A DNA stretch of 64,000 bases from JAHEEL01 sp963700375 (GTDB lineage Bacteria > Actinomycetota > Acidimicrobiia > Spongiisociales > UBA5794). The notes under the pieces were generated by a model that worked only from the letters and a program-made list of their open reading frames with translations, did no database searches and had not been told where the DNA came from. Shown one piece after another: positions 15,521 through 24,458 of the stretch. The stretch is taken from assembly GCA_963700375.1 (NCBI GenBank), contig CAVOXF010000002.1, forward strand, positions 372,001-436,000. The letters run 5' to 3'. Each line of letters starts with the position of its first letter. Position 1 is the first letter of the stretch. Made by a program: the position numbers and the translations under genes.

Positions 15521-17418
15521 AACTCCGCTAGCACCTCATCGAACGGCCGCGTGGCTCTGAGTATCGACTGGCCCTTTGTCGTCCGTCCGAGCTTCACCGG
15601 AACGGTTAGGCGCTGGATGGTCGAGACGTCGGTGCCACGGAGACTCCACGCCAGCGACAGCGTGTCGGCGAGGCCGAGCCCATCGTCGACGATGAAGGCG
15701 TCGGAGAGTTCGTTGATCTTGTTCGAGAGGTCGGTCGGCGACTCGAACGTCCGGAGCTTCTCGGCAAGGAGGAGGAGCACGTCTTGTTGGTGCTGGTTCC
15801 GCAGGAGATCGCCCGCACCCGGGACGGATCTCCAGCTCCCATCGACCTGCTGCTGAGTGTGCCGGGATCGCACCCAGGCAAGGGCGGTTGCGCCGTCGGC
15901 GTTCACGCACCCTCCCGGGAAGTCGAGTTGGGCCTTGGCGTCCCGCAAAGGGTACTCCGAGCAGAGCTCGATACCGCCCACGCCGTCGATGATCTCCTCG
16001 AACCCCTCGAAATCGAAGATGGCGAAGTTGTCGACGCTGATACCGGTGAAGTCCTCCACCGAAAGGGCGAGCATGGTCGGTGCGTTGACATTGCCGCAGG
16101 CGCGATAGGTGGAGTTGATCCGCCCGTAGCCATTCGTGCAGCGATTCGGGACGTAGAGATCCCGAGGAAGCGAGACCATGAACGGGGCAAGGTCTTCGTC
16201 GGCCGGGAGGACCGTGAGGAGTACGACGTCCGCGAGATCTGCAGCAGTGTCGTTGCCGATGAGCAGGAACGATCGGTACGCACCTTCGATCGTCGGCGCC
16301 CCGACAACCACTTCTTCGAGGGGCTGTACGTCCGGGTCCTCATCCTCGACCACATCTGAGACCGGGGGGAGCGACGTCGACGGCAGGGACAGTCCAGCCT
16401 CGGCAGTGGAGAATGCTTCACGATCGACGTTCGACCACGATCCGTAGATCTGGATCGCCATGAATGCCGAAAACACCAGGGCGATCGCAACGAAGGTCCC
16501 GGCGATTCGCTTCGACATTCGCACGATCGGGCGTCGCCAGAACGATGGCGCAGAACGGTTGAGGACGTAGCCGATGATAGGCGCACCGGCCTTCGCGAGT
16601 CGGTCGCGGGCATCTGCGACGCTCACGTCGGTTGCCTGCTCGGTAGTCACGAGGATTGTGCCGTCGACATGCGCGGCGAGGGACTCGGCGGCGCCGTCCC
16701 AGGCGATCGGCGGCACGTCGATGAGTACCGCGTCGGCTCGTTCGGCAATCCGGTCAATCGCCTCGGCGAGCCCCAGTCCGGCAAGCGCCACCTCCGACGG
16801 GTCGTTGGAGGACCCAGAGGGCACGATGGGTAGCGCGGAGCCAGAACCGATCGTCCAGAGCCTCGAGGCATCCGCGAGTGTCGCCGTACCGTTCGCAATG
16901 TCGGTGAGGCCGGGCTCACTGCCGGTTGACAGGAACCGTGAGACGCCACTTCCGTCGACGTCGCCGTCGATCAGGGCGATCCTTCGGCCGCGTTGGGTAC
17001 CGGAGATGGCGAGGTTGAGCGCCACCGTCGAAGCCCCTTGGCCTGGTGCCGGCGATGAGATGAGCAGCACCTGTCCGTTGGTCTGGCCTTCGATTGCGGT
17101 CAGGAGATTGCGATAGGCGACGCTCGATGGTGATGACGTGTCGGTCAGCGTCGGCGCCGGGCCCGAGTCGTCGTCGGGGATCGATCCGAGACATGGCGAG
17201 TCGAGCAACCGGTCGGGGTCGGTAGGGCCGTTGACGAACCACCACATGAGCCAGACCACGCCTGTGACGATGGCCGCGGCGATGGCCGCGAAGAGAACGC
17301 CGCGATTGGTGCGCCACGCAACCAGGCCGAGAACGAAGACGATGAGACCCGCCGATACGGAGATGACATTCGACGTTGAGAACACGCGACGCAGTCGAGA
17401 TGTATCTCCGGAATTCAC
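15469..17418 (-). CDS. Pseudo-BY-kinase/LCP fusion protein
   Basis: 649 residues from GTG 17418. Order: two N-terminal helices (about 20-62), a Wzc/CpsD-type ATPase domain (about 100-290), a membrane helix (about 305-325), a linker, then an extracellular LytR-CpsA-Psr domain (about 380-640). The ATPase keeps ALIDGDVDG (Walker A') and AVLIDVPP (Walker B), but its P-loop reads SPAPGQGAST, with Ala at 129 where the catalytic Lys should be. The LCP part has SLPRDLYVPN, GRINSTYRACG, IIDGVGGIELC and ALAWVRSRH. LCP enzymes attach glycopolymers to peptidoglycan; BY-kinases regulate polymer length. A single-chain coupling of the two is the inferred role. Confidence 0.85.
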   Translation of the reverse strand: MNSGDTSRLRRVFSTSNVISVSAGLIVFVLGLVAWRTNRGVLFAAIAAAIVTGVVWLMWWFVNGPTDPDRLLDSPCLGSIPDDDSGPAPTLTDTSSPSSVAYRNLLTAIEGQTNGQVLLISSPAPGQGASTVALNLAISGTQRGRRIALIDGDVDGSGVSRFLSTGSEPGLTDIANGTATLADASRLWTIGSGSALPIVPSGSSNDPSEVALAGLGLAEAIDRIAERADAVLIDVPPIAWDGAAESLAAHVDGTILVTTEQATDVSVADARDRLAKAGAPIIGYVLNRSAPSFWRRPIVRMSKRIAGTFVAIALVFSAFMAIQIYGSWSNVDREAFSTAEAGLSLPSTSLPPVSDVVEDEDPDVQPLEEVVVGAPTIEGAYRSFLLIGNDTAADLADVVLLTVLPADEDLAPFMVSLPRDLYVPNRCTNGYGRINSTYRACGNVNAPTMLALSVEDFTGISVDNFAIFDFEGFEEIIDGVGGIELCSEYPLRDAKAQLDFPGGCVNADGATALAWVRSRHTQQQVDGSWRSVPGAGDLLRNQHQQDVLLLLAEKLRTFESPTDLSNKINELSDAFIVDDGLGLADTLSLAWSLRGTDVSTIQRLTVPVKLGRTTKGQSILRATRPFDEVLAEFYPTLLADQTAMASPSS

Positions 17419-17470
17419 TCAAGCCCTCGCAGTCGGGAGTTATGCCCTGCAATCCTACTTTGGGGATCGG

Positions 17471-18577
17471 CTATCGGTCTTGCGATGTGCAGGCGTCGGG
17501 GGAGTGGATCCCCTCGACACGGCCTGTCTCCTCCATCGAAGATACGGGGCCCCACAGAAGGAGACCATCGGCGTCAGAGAGGCGGAACAGGCTTGCTCCG
17601 CCGTCCGACACGTAGTCCACCTGGTACGACGAGTAGATCTCGGCGAGCGACGATACCGGGTCCCCGACGCGCAAACCCGACGGGGTGGAGAAGTCGAGGT
17701 GCATCGTAGGAACCGTTGGCTCCATGTATCGGTAGCCGGCGAACGTACCGTCCTCGAGCGTGCCGGAGACGACCGCAGTGAGACCGGCCCACCGCACGAA
17801 ACGGCCGTCATCCCCGGCGCAGAGTCCCAATCCCTCACCGGCGACACCAATCTCTTCCGGGCGACCGAGACTGGCCACGAGACGGCCAATTGCGTCGGGC
17901 GCGGGATCGCCGATCAGGATCGGGCCGATGCCCGCGGTTCGTAGCGTCAACGAAGACATCGGAATCGCATCGCCGACCGGGTCAATCGCGGCCGGTGCGG
18001 GAATCGTCGTCGTGGTCGGGGCCGCGGTGGTGGTCGGCGCCTGGGTGGTTGTCGAAGGTGCGGCGGTCGTCGAAGGTGCGGCGGTTGTCGGGATTGGAGT
18101 CGTCGCTGGGACCGGCGCCGCCACCGGTTCGGCACTGTCGAGGAGACCGGAGCCGAACAGTGCGACCACGATGACGGCCGCGACCCCGATCAACGCCGGA
18201 ATCAACCAGACGAAGCGCTGGCTCGGGTCGGTCTCGTCGCCGTCGTCGGTGGAGAAAGGGGGTGGGCCATCTGCGACGTTCGTTGCGGTATCGGGTGGCG
18301 ACCGATCGGAACCTGCATCGTCGTTCCCAACCCGGTCGCTTTCTGTCTCCAGGCGTGCGACGGGCGCGTCATCTGTCCGGGTGACGGTGCCGGCTGCGGT
18401 TCCGACCACCGCTCTCGCACCGACCATCGCCGGCACTCGCGAACGGTCGGATGCATGGGCAGTGCTCCCGACGCGGACGTCGATCCACGGGCGGCCGCAC
18501 TGAGGGCATCGTGTTTGATCGGCCGGTCGGGCGGTCCCGCAGTACACGCAAAGAGGGAGGTGGGTAGAGGTCGACAT
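17471..18577 (-). CDS. Zinc-ribbon, membrane-anchored Thr-stalk protein
   Basis: 368 residues, ATG at 18577. The cytoplasmic N terminus carries a zinc ribbon (CVYCGTARPADQTRCPQCGR, about 10-29), then a disordered segment and one membrane helix (FVWLIPALIGVAAVIVVALF, about 140). A Thr/Ala/Pro stalk with repeated APSTT and APTTT units follows. The extracellular C-terminal domain is paralogous to the one at 13615-14508. Downstream genes on this strand are the LCP fusion and the paralogue. It may link a cytoplasmic signal to a surface domain; function unknown. Confidence 0.75.
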   Translation of the reverse strand: MSTSTHLPLCVYCGTARPADQTRCPQCGRPWIDVRVGSTAHASDRSRVPAMVGARAVVGTAAGTVTRTDDAPVARLETESDRVGNDDAGSDRSPPDTATNVADGPPPFSTDDGDETDPSQRFVWLIPALIGVAAVIVVALFGSGLLDSAEPVAAPVPATTPIPTTAAPSTTAAPSTTTQAPTTTAAPTTTTIPAPAAIDPVGDAIPMSSLTLRTAGIGPILIGDPAPDAIGRLVASLGRPEEIGVAGEGLGLCAGDDGRFVRWAGLTAVVSGTLEDGTFAGYRYMEPTVPTMHLDFSTPSGLRVGDPVSSLAEIYSSYQVDYVSDGGASLFRLSDADGLLLWGPVSSMEETGRVEGIHSPDACTSQDR

Positions 18578-18733
18578 CGGCCTTGAGGATACGGACGGGT
18601 CCAAAGAATGCGAGGATTTCGGGGCCGGCGGCCTGTTGCCCCAATGAGGCTCGCCCCTGCGACCCTTGGCGTACCCTGGGGTGCGAAGCAATGCGTCCGG
18701 TGGTGTTGCACGGACCGGAAGTGAGGTGACGGC

Positions 18734-19309
18734 ATGGCGGATCGACGAGCGGCAATCGAGGACTGGCTGGTTCCTGCGGTGCTGGTCGGCCTCGCGCTCG
18801 GGCTGCTGGTGGTGATCGGCATCGTCCTTGCCGTGTCCGCGGAACAGCGGTCCGAGGCTCCGGCGCTGATAAAGGAACTCGACACGTACACCGCATGTCT
18901 TGTCGGCCACGGGGCCGATGTTCCCCGGGTCGAGGTCGGCCGCAACGGCGGTTTCGCGGTGATCGTGCCCGGCTCGCTGGTCGATGGCGAATTCGATGAA
19001 GCAGGTTGGCGCCGGGCCGCGGATGCGTGTGCGGACGCTGCGCCGGACCTGCTTGGCGCCTTCCTCGGCACAATCTCGCTCGACTGGTTGGAGGATTTCG
19101 AAGGGATGGACGAGACGATCGACGCGCATGCATTTCGACGTGGTGTCGATGAGGATGTCGCTCGACACGAGTGGTCGCGACCGGGGCCGTGGGTGCCACC
19201 GCCGGACGAGCTGAGGCGTCGGTGTGACGGGTTGGAGGCGGGCGGAATCGGCGTGCACGGCCTCCGCGGCGACCGCCTACGGCGTCTCTGCGAGGTTCTC
19301 GATCGTTGA
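18734..19309 (+). CDS. Hypothetical single-helix membrane protein
   Basis: 191 residues from ATG 18734, with GTGAGGTGA just upstream. One N-terminal helix (WLVPAVLVGLALGLLVVIGIVLAV) anchors a hydrophilic, acidic extracellular domain. That domain has cysteines at TACLVG, DACADAAP, RRCDGL and RLCEV, which could form two disulfides. No family recognised. Divergent from the zinc-ribbon Thr-stalk gene, so the intervening 156 bases probably hold both promoters. Confidence 0.65.
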   Translation: MADRRAAIEDWLVPAVLVGLALGLLVVIGIVLAVSAEQRSEAPALIKELDTYTACLVGHGADVPRVEVGRNGGFAVIVPGSLVDGEFDEAGWRRAADACADAAPDLLGAFLGTISLDWLEDFEGMDETIDAHAFRRGVDEDVARHEWSRPGPWVPPPDELRRRCDGLEAGGIGVHGLRGDRLRRLCEVLDR

Positions 19310-19501
19310 CGTCGCGCTAGGCGGATTTGCTCCGTACCCTGAACAAAGAGAGTTGGTGTGCCGTCCGGCATCGTTTTGGCCCCGTGACTTTGGGGGTTCA
19401 CAAATCGGTCCGGATGTGTGATATTGAATTGCTCCTCGCTTCTTGGCGCGATTCGCGGGCGGGGACGGGTGGAGTGCTTGACGTTGGTGGAGGATCACTC
19501 A

Positions 19502-20551
19502 ATGACAAATGGCTCGAATCCGAGCAAGGCCGTCCTGAATCGCGCGGCAAAGGAGCGCGAGGAAGCGAAGGAGCGGGTTGACCGCGACACGCTGACTCGC
19601 ACACGCCGCGATCGCGACCGGAGCAAGCTCACTGATGATCGGGGCCGTTTGACCACCGATCTGGTTAGCCAATACCTGACAGCCATCGGGGAATACGAGC
19701 TCCTGACCGCCGAGAAGGAGGTCGACTACGCCCAGAAGATCGAGGCCGGTCAAACCGCCCAGGATCGTCTCGACGCCGGTGATCACCAGGGACGGGCCGA
19801 GCAGATTGCCCTCCGTCGCCAGGCCCGACGAGGGCAGGAGGCCAAGGACGCCTTCCTCACAGCCAACCTCCGCCTGGTCGTCGCGAACGCACGCCGCTAC
19901 GCGAATACATCGGGAATCGACTTCCTCGACCTCATCCAGGAAGGGAACCTGGGTCTGATTCGTGCGGTCGAGAAGTTCGACTGGCGCAAGGGTTTCAAGT
20001 TCTCAACGTATGCGACGTGGTGGATCCGTCAGGCCATCACCAGAGCCATCGCCGACAAGTCGCGCACCGTTCGCATCCCGGTTCATCTGCATGACACGCT
20101 GGCGGCGGTACGGGCCGCGCAGGCGAGCCTCAAGGCCGAGCTGGGTCGTGATCCGAAGCCCGAGGAGATCGCCGAAGAGGCGGGGGTCGACGTGACGAAG
20201 GTCGAGTTGGCACTGAGTGTGGCCGACACCGTCTCACTCGAGCAGCCGATCGGCGAGGATGGCGCGCAACTCGGAGACTTCATTGAAGACGAAGAGGCCG
20301 TTGACCCGGTCCGCGTGACCGAGGAAATGGACATCGCGAACAGTCTCCGCAGGTCGATCGAACGACTCCCGGAACGGGAGGGGCGCATCCTGGCGCTTCG
20401 CTACGGGTTCTACGACGGTGTGCCGCGTACGCTCGAGGAGATCGGGGATGAGTTCAACCTCACGCGTGAGCGGATCCGCCAACTCGAGAAACTCGCACTC
20501 TGCCGGCTACGACATCCGAGCTTCGGAATCCGCGAGCAGGATCTCGTCTAG
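19502..20551 (+). CDS. RNA polymerase sigma factor, sigma-70 group 1/2
   Basis: 349 residues from ATG 19502, preceded by GGAGGA. Region 1.2 is DLVSQYLTAIGEYELLTAEK. Region 2 holds ANLRLVVANARRY, DLIQEGNLGLIRAVEKFDW and the -10-recognising FSTYATWWIRQAITRAI. Region 3 starts at RIPVHLHD, and region 4 ends with TLEEIGDEFNLTRERIRQLE. There is no long acidic region 1.1, so it resembles group 2 (HrdB/SigB-like) or a short primary sigma. The C terminus ends after LCRLRHPSFGIREQDLV. Confidence 0.93.
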   Translation: MTNGSNPSKAVLNRAAKEREEAKERVDRDTLTRTRRDRDRSKLTDDRGRLTTDLVSQYLTAIGEYELLTAEKEVDYAQKIEAGQTAQDRLDAGDHQGRAEQIALRRQARRGQEAKDAFLTANLRLVVANARRYANTSGIDFLDLIQEGNLGLIRAVEKFDWRKGFKFSTYATWWIRQAITRAIADKSRTVRIPVHLHDTLAAVRAAQASLKAELGRDPKPEEIAEEAGVDVTKVELALSVADTVSLEQPIGEDGAQLGDFIEDEEAVDPVRVTEEMDIANSLRRSIERLPEREGRILALRYGFYDGVPRTLEEIGDEFNLTRERIRQLEKLALCRLRHPSFGIREQDLV

Positions 20552-20552
20552 A

Positions 20553-20570
20553 CGTTCGCACGCACGAACG
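20553..20570 (+). terminator. Possible weak terminator after the sigma gene
   Basis: A 6-bp inverted repeat, CGTTCG and CGAACG, with a 6-base loop directly follows the TAG stop. There is no T-run, so termination is only suggested. Confidence 0.3.
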
Positions 20571-20631
20571 CCCGACATCGACCGGCCCGTGGTGGCTAGC
20601 CTGACTCACAGAGCAGCCGGAGGGAGTTGCC

Positions 20632-21000
20632 GTGCGAGTTGAAGCGCTGGTGAGCGGGTCATCGGACGTTGTCGGCCCGGAGACGACGCTCGGCGGCGCG
20701 GCCGAGGTTCTCATCTCACGATCCATCGGCGCCCTCGCCGTCGTCGACGGTCGACTGGTCATCGGAATCCTCACTGACCGCGACGTGGTGCGCGCCGTCG
20801 CGCAGGGGGCTGATCTTGAGGATCCGGTCACGGCGTGGATGACGGACGCGCCTGATACCGTCCCACCCGAGGTGAGTGTGTCTGAAGCAGCGGACTGGAT
20901 GCTCGAGACCGGCTACCGGCACCTCCCCGTCACGGTCGGTGAGGAGCTGCTGGGGATCGTCGACATCCGCGATGTCCTCTGGGCTCTCCGAAAAGGCTAA
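20632..21000 (+). CDS. CBS-domain pair protein
   Basis: 122 residues from GTG 20632 with AGCCGGAGGGAG upstream. It consists of two CBS motifs only: VGPETTLGGAAEVLISRSIG with VVDGRLVIGILTDRDVVRAV, and VSEAADWMLETGYRHLPV with LLGIVDIRDVLWAL. Such stand-alone pairs bind adenine nucleotides and regulate partner proteins. No partner is fused or clearly linked. The TAA stop at 20998-21000 is immediately followed by a family A repeat. Confidence 0.88.
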   Translation: MRVEALVSGSSDVVGPETTLGGAAEVLISRSIGALAVVDGRLVIGILTDRDVVRAVAQGADLEDPVTAWMTDAPDTVPPEVSVSEAADWMLETGYRHLPVTVGEELLGIVDIRDVLWALRKG

Positions 21001-21057
21001 CGCTGCGAACCCAGGGTTCTCGGCATCGCATTCGGCGCCGAGAGCCCGCGGAACGGC
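20998..21057 (-). repeat. Family A intergenic repeat, copy 2 (reverse)
   Basis: Core GAACCCAGGGTTC at 21007-21019, right after the CBS stop codon (TAACGCTGCGAACCC). The left half is intact; the distal half (TCGGCATCGCATTCGGCGCC, then CGCGGAACGG) is more diverged but still aligns to the consensus CCGTTC.GTGGGC end. Confidence 0.75.
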
Positions 21058-21108
21058 TTGCTGATCGGACCTCTGGAAATCGCCCCGTGACCGTGGCACC
21101 TTGTCGGC

Positions 21109-22038
21109 ATGAATCCTGACCGCCTGCTGATCGAAATCGCCGTGGAACAGGGCGGTGCCGTACGCCACGACCAGGTCCGAAGCTGCGGTTTCACGAAGGG
21201 ACAGATCGACCAGCGGGTTCGGGACGGCCGCTGGAGACCGCTCGGCCGTTTCGGCTACCGGATTGTCGACATGTCCGGTTCGATGAACCTCGTGAGAGCC
21301 GCGGTGGCGACGCTCCCGAAGGCCGTCGCGTCACATGACTCGGCTGCGGAGCTTCACGAGCTCCCCAAACTGCGTCGTGGCCTGGCGACGGTGCTGGTGC
21401 ACTCCCGCACAACGCACCTCTTCCCAGGGGTTGTGGTTCATCGGTGCCACGACCTTCGGGATGAGCACGTAGAAGAAGTCGCTGGCCTCCCGGTGACATC
21501 GGTGCCGCGAACGATCGTGGATCTGGCACCGTTCCTGACCCGGCGGCACGCGGCTGCCGTCCTTGAGTCGGTGGTCGCCGATCAACGGATACAGATCGAT
21601 GCCGTGGAACGGGTCGTTGATCAAGTGGCTCGGCGCGGCAAGCCCGGAATCCAGAAGATCCGGTCGATCCTCGACGACCGGAAGCCAGGTCCCCGCAACG
21701 GATCGCCGCTCGAGCGGCGGGGTGCCGACGTCCTGAGAATCGGCGGCCTGCCGGAGCCGCGATTCGAGTACTCGATCCCGTGGGATCCGGACCGACGGTT
21801 CGATGCGGCCTTTCCCACTGAACGTCTTGCGATCGAATGGGATTCGAGACGATGGCACGATCTGGCGGATGCGTTCGCCCGGGATCGAGAACGAGACCGC
21901 CAGGCGCTGCTCCACGGGTGGAGAGTTGTCCGATTCACATGGTCGGATGTCACGGACCACTCGAATGATGTCGTGAACACGGTCCATCGGCTGCTGGCGA
22001 CGAGCATGGTGGCTGTCGGAGAGCGTTCCGTGGGCTAG
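21109..22038 (+). CDS. AbiEi-like N terminus with DUF559/Vsr-like nuclease C terminus
   Basis: 309 residues. The N-terminal winged helix (VEQGGAVRHDQVRSCGFTKG, then GRWRPLGRFGYRI) is the AbiEi_4-like domain common in actinobacteria. The middle contains GLPVTSVPRTIVDLAPFL. The C-terminal 90 residues (RFDAAFPTERLAIEWDSRRW, then RDRERDRQALLHGWRVVRFT) match the DUF559 fold, related to very-short-patch-repair endonucleases, with acidic residues D and E in the DAAFP and IEWDS strands. These proteins are often orphan and their role is unproven. The last codons (GTGGGCTAG) overlap the start of a family A repeat. Confidence 0.82.
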   Translation: MNPDRLLIEIAVEQGGAVRHDQVRSCGFTKGQIDQRVRDGRWRPLGRFGYRIVDMSGSMNLVRAAVATLPKAVASHDSAAELHELPKLRRGLATVLVHSRTTHLFPGVVVHRCHDLRDEHVEEVAGLPVTSVPRTIVDLAPFLTRRHAAAVLESVVADQRIQIDAVERVVDQVARRGKPGIQKIRSILDDRKPGPRNGSPLERRGADVLRIGGLPEPRFEYSIPWDPDRRFDAAFPTERLAIEWDSRRWHDLADAFARDRERDRQALLHGWRVVRFTWSDVTDHSNDVVNTVHRLLATSMVAVGERSVG

Positions 22039-22081
22039 CAGCGTCAAATACGAGGTGGAGAACCCTGGGTTCGCAGCGTCA
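22024..22081 (+). repeat. Family A intergenic repeat, copy 3
   Basis: Core GAACCCTGGGTTC at 22060-22072. The 5' end overlaps the last codons of the DUF559-like gene. The 3' end (GCAGCGTCA) supplies the TGA stop (22079-22081, minus strand) of the HerA-like gene. The element therefore bridges two convergent gene ends. Confidence 0.88.
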
Positions 22082-24424
22082 GGCTCGTGGAATCCAGACG
22101 AGGGCCGTGTCCGAGACGGCGATGTCGTTCTTCTCGAGACCGATCACTGCCTCTTCGACCTCCAGCGCCTTCTCGTCCCACGCGGCGACGAGGTCGGCGA
22201 CCTCATCCTGGAACTCCTCCTGCAGGACCGCATACTCGGCGACTTTCTCGTCGACCCGCTCACTCGCGGCGTCAACTCGCCGCTGCGCGACCCTTCTAGC
22301 CTTCGCCGCCGACGAAATGCTCCGCGAGCGACTTCGCCCGGCGAGCATGTCGAAGACCGTGCCGGCGATCAGTTCGAGGTCCCCGGATCGGGCATCCCCT
22401 GCGGCCGTCTCGGCCTGCGCACCGTACTTGTCGATCGCCAGCTGGACGCGACGCAGCTGCCTCTCGTACTTGTCCTTGAGTGTTGCCGTGGCGGCATCCG
22501 CTGCGTCGTCGGCTGCCCGGTCGCACCGTGCGGCGAAGTCGTCTGGCGATTCGCCGACTCGTGAGTACATCTTCAGCGGTGCGTTCTTGAGAATCGTCAC
22601 CTTGCCCTCGCGGTACAACCGCTCCTTGACGGCGGAGGACAGTGACGACCAAAAGGCCTTGGTGTCGATTCGTGCGTCAGGGAGCGAATAGGGGATCGCC
22701 TGGGCAGCTGCTTCCATGAAGTCGCGCGGATCGTGGTCGACCTCGATTGGGGCCCAATCACCGTCAGTGAGCGGAACAATGACCGCCTCCCACTCTGTGA
22801 CGTGGTCGACTCCGGCGGCGGCATCGTCGTATCGGGCGGTGACGCGCACGGCGGCGCCCGCCTCGTAGCGCGCCGGGGCCGCTGTTGCCTCAACGGCAGC
22901 GGCCCACTCCGCGGCCGGATCAAGGTGGTAGACAGGGATGCCAGCGGCGACCGGGGGCATGATCGCAACCGTCCGGTCGTCGACAACAGGTGTCGGCGCG
23001 GGTGCAACGGCAGTCTCGGTGGTTGGTTGCGCAGCAGCCGAGTGAGGCCGTTCGTCCGTCAGCCTGCCGATCTGGGTCGGCGTGAGCGGGCCGCGCAGGT
23101 ACGACATCGCCCATCGTGTCGTGAACATCTGCGGCTCGCGGTCGCGCGTGTTGTGGAGCAGGAAGGTCCGCTTTGCGAGACTGGAGATCTGGTCATCGAG
23201 GAGTTTGACGTCGACGTCCCCGGTTGCCGACGCTAGCGCCTCAAGGATTCGTGCCTTGTCCCGCTCGGTCTGCAGCCGACCGATGCACCAGGTACCCGCG
23301 TTCGACATCGCCTTGTAGTCGAGGTCGACGGGGTTCTGGGTCGACAGAAGGAGGCCAACACCGAACGCCCGTGCCTGTTTCAAGAGTGTGAGAATCGGTT
23401 GCTTCGCCGGTGGGTTCGCGGTCGGAGGAACGAATCCGAACACCTCGTCCATGTACGCGAGCACGCGCAAGTGGCCGCTGCCGGGTTGGGAGCGCATCCA
23501 GGTGATCAGCTTCGACAGGACGAGTGTGACAACGAACTGCCGTTCCTCGTCCGAGAGGTGGGCAAGGTACATGATTGCCGCCTGCGGACGGCCTTCGGAG
23601 TCCCACAGCAGGCTTTCGATGTCGAGGGCTGCCCCCTCCATCCACGTTCCGAAGCCTGGAGAGGCGAGCAGGCCGTTGAGCTTCATGGCCAAGTCAAGCC
23701 GATCGTCAGAGGGGAAGAAGGCTTCAATATCGAAGACGCCGAGCTTGCGGATCGGCGGGCGTTGAATCCAGCCGAGCAGCGTTTCCATGGCGAGGGACTG
23801 GCCGCTTCTCCACGCGTGTTCGATGAGGTTGGCGATGAGAACGTTCTCCCGAGAGGAGATTGGATCAGCTTCGATGCCGACCATGCCCAACAGACCGGCG
23901 GTGAATCCCTGGATCTCGTCGCGAAGAGTCTCGGCGCGATCATCGAATGACCCGTCGGGAGCTACCAGAGACCCGACAACGTTCAGCGGCACGCCGGCGG
24001 TGGAGCCGGGTGTGTAGATCGTGAACCCGGCGCGTTCGCGCAGAGCCCCGATGTCGCTTCCATTCAGGTCCCAACTTGCGAGGCCGTTGGTCCAGAGCCG
24101 CGCCGTGTCGGCTGCCACCCCGGAAATCGGCTGGTCCTGCGCCGCCGCCGGGTCGATCCACGGCTCGAAGTCGCTCGGGGCGAGGTTGGGAAACGTAAGC
24201 AGCAAGTTGGTCATGTCTCCCTTGGGATCAAGAACCAAGGTCGGGATGCCCGAACGGAGGGCCTCCTCGAGGTAGATGATTCCGAGCCCGGTCTTGCCCG
24301 ATCCCGTCATCCCCACGATCACTCCGTGGGTGGTGAGGTCTTCGGCCTCGTAGAGCGTTGTCTGCGTGCTGGCGCGTTTGCCCGTCTGAGGATCAACGGG
24401 GCCACCGAGATAGAAATCAGCCAT
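22079..24424 (-). CDS. HerA-like ATPase (DUF853-type ATP-binding protein)
   Basis: 781 residues. The HerA/FtsK-type P-loop VIVGMTGSGKTGLGI is at about 35-49, followed by TLVLDPKGDMTNLLL. Walker B is LRVLAYMDEVFGFVPP, and the GVGLLLSTQNPVDLDYKAMS arginine/sensor segment follows. The C-terminal third is Ala-rich with a long coiled coil (AADDAADAATATLKDKYERQ; KARRVAQRRVDAASERVDEK). HerA-family ATPases are hexameric DNA translocases often paired with nucleases. Here the convergent neighbour is a Vsr/DUF559-like protein, separated only by a repeat. The true substrate is unknown. Confidence 0.85.
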   Translation of the reverse strand: MADFYLGGPVDPQTGKRASTQTTLYEAEDLTTHGVIVGMTGSGKTGLGIIYLEEALRSGIPTLVLDPKGDMTNLLLTFPNLAPSDFEPWIDPAAAQDQPISGVAADTARLWTNGLASWDLNGSDIGALRERAGFTIYTPGSTAGVPLNVVGSLVAPDGSFDDRAETLRDEIQGFTAGLLGMVGIEADPISSRENVLIANLIEHAWRSGQSLAMETLLGWIQRPPIRKLGVFDIEAFFPSDDRLDLAMKLNGLLASPGFGTWMEGAALDIESLLWDSEGRPQAAIMYLAHLSDEERQFVVTLVLSKLITWMRSQPGSGHLRVLAYMDEVFGFVPPTANPPAKQPILTLLKQARAFGVGLLLSTQNPVDLDYKAMSNAGTWCIGRLQTERDKARILEALASATGDVDVKLLDDQISSLAKRTFLLHNTRDREPQMFTTRWAMSYLRGPLTPTQIGRLTDERPHSAAAQPTTETAVAPAPTPVVDDRTVAIMPPVAAGIPVYHLDPAAEWAAAVEATAAPARYEAGAAVRVTARYDDAAAGVDHVTEWEAVIVPLTDGDWAPIEVDHDPRDFMEAAAQAIPYSLPDARIDTKAFWSSLSSAVKERLYREGKVTILKNAPLKMYSRVGESPDDFAARCDRAADDAADAATATLKDKYERQLRRVQLAIDKYGAQAETAAGDARSGDLELIAGTVFDMLAGRSRSRSISSAAKARRVAQRRVDAASERVDEKVAEYAVLQEEFQDEVADLVAAWDEKALEVEEAVIGLEKNDIAVSDTALVWIPRA

Positions 24425-24458
24425 GCGGAGAACGGTAGTGGATGGCCGCTCCCCGATC

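Noticed and set aside
17947..18174. Plus-strand Val-rich frame opposite the Thr stalk
   Set aside because: Reverse reading of ACC/ACG-rich stalk codons gives GGT/CGT Val-rich nonsense; not a gene.
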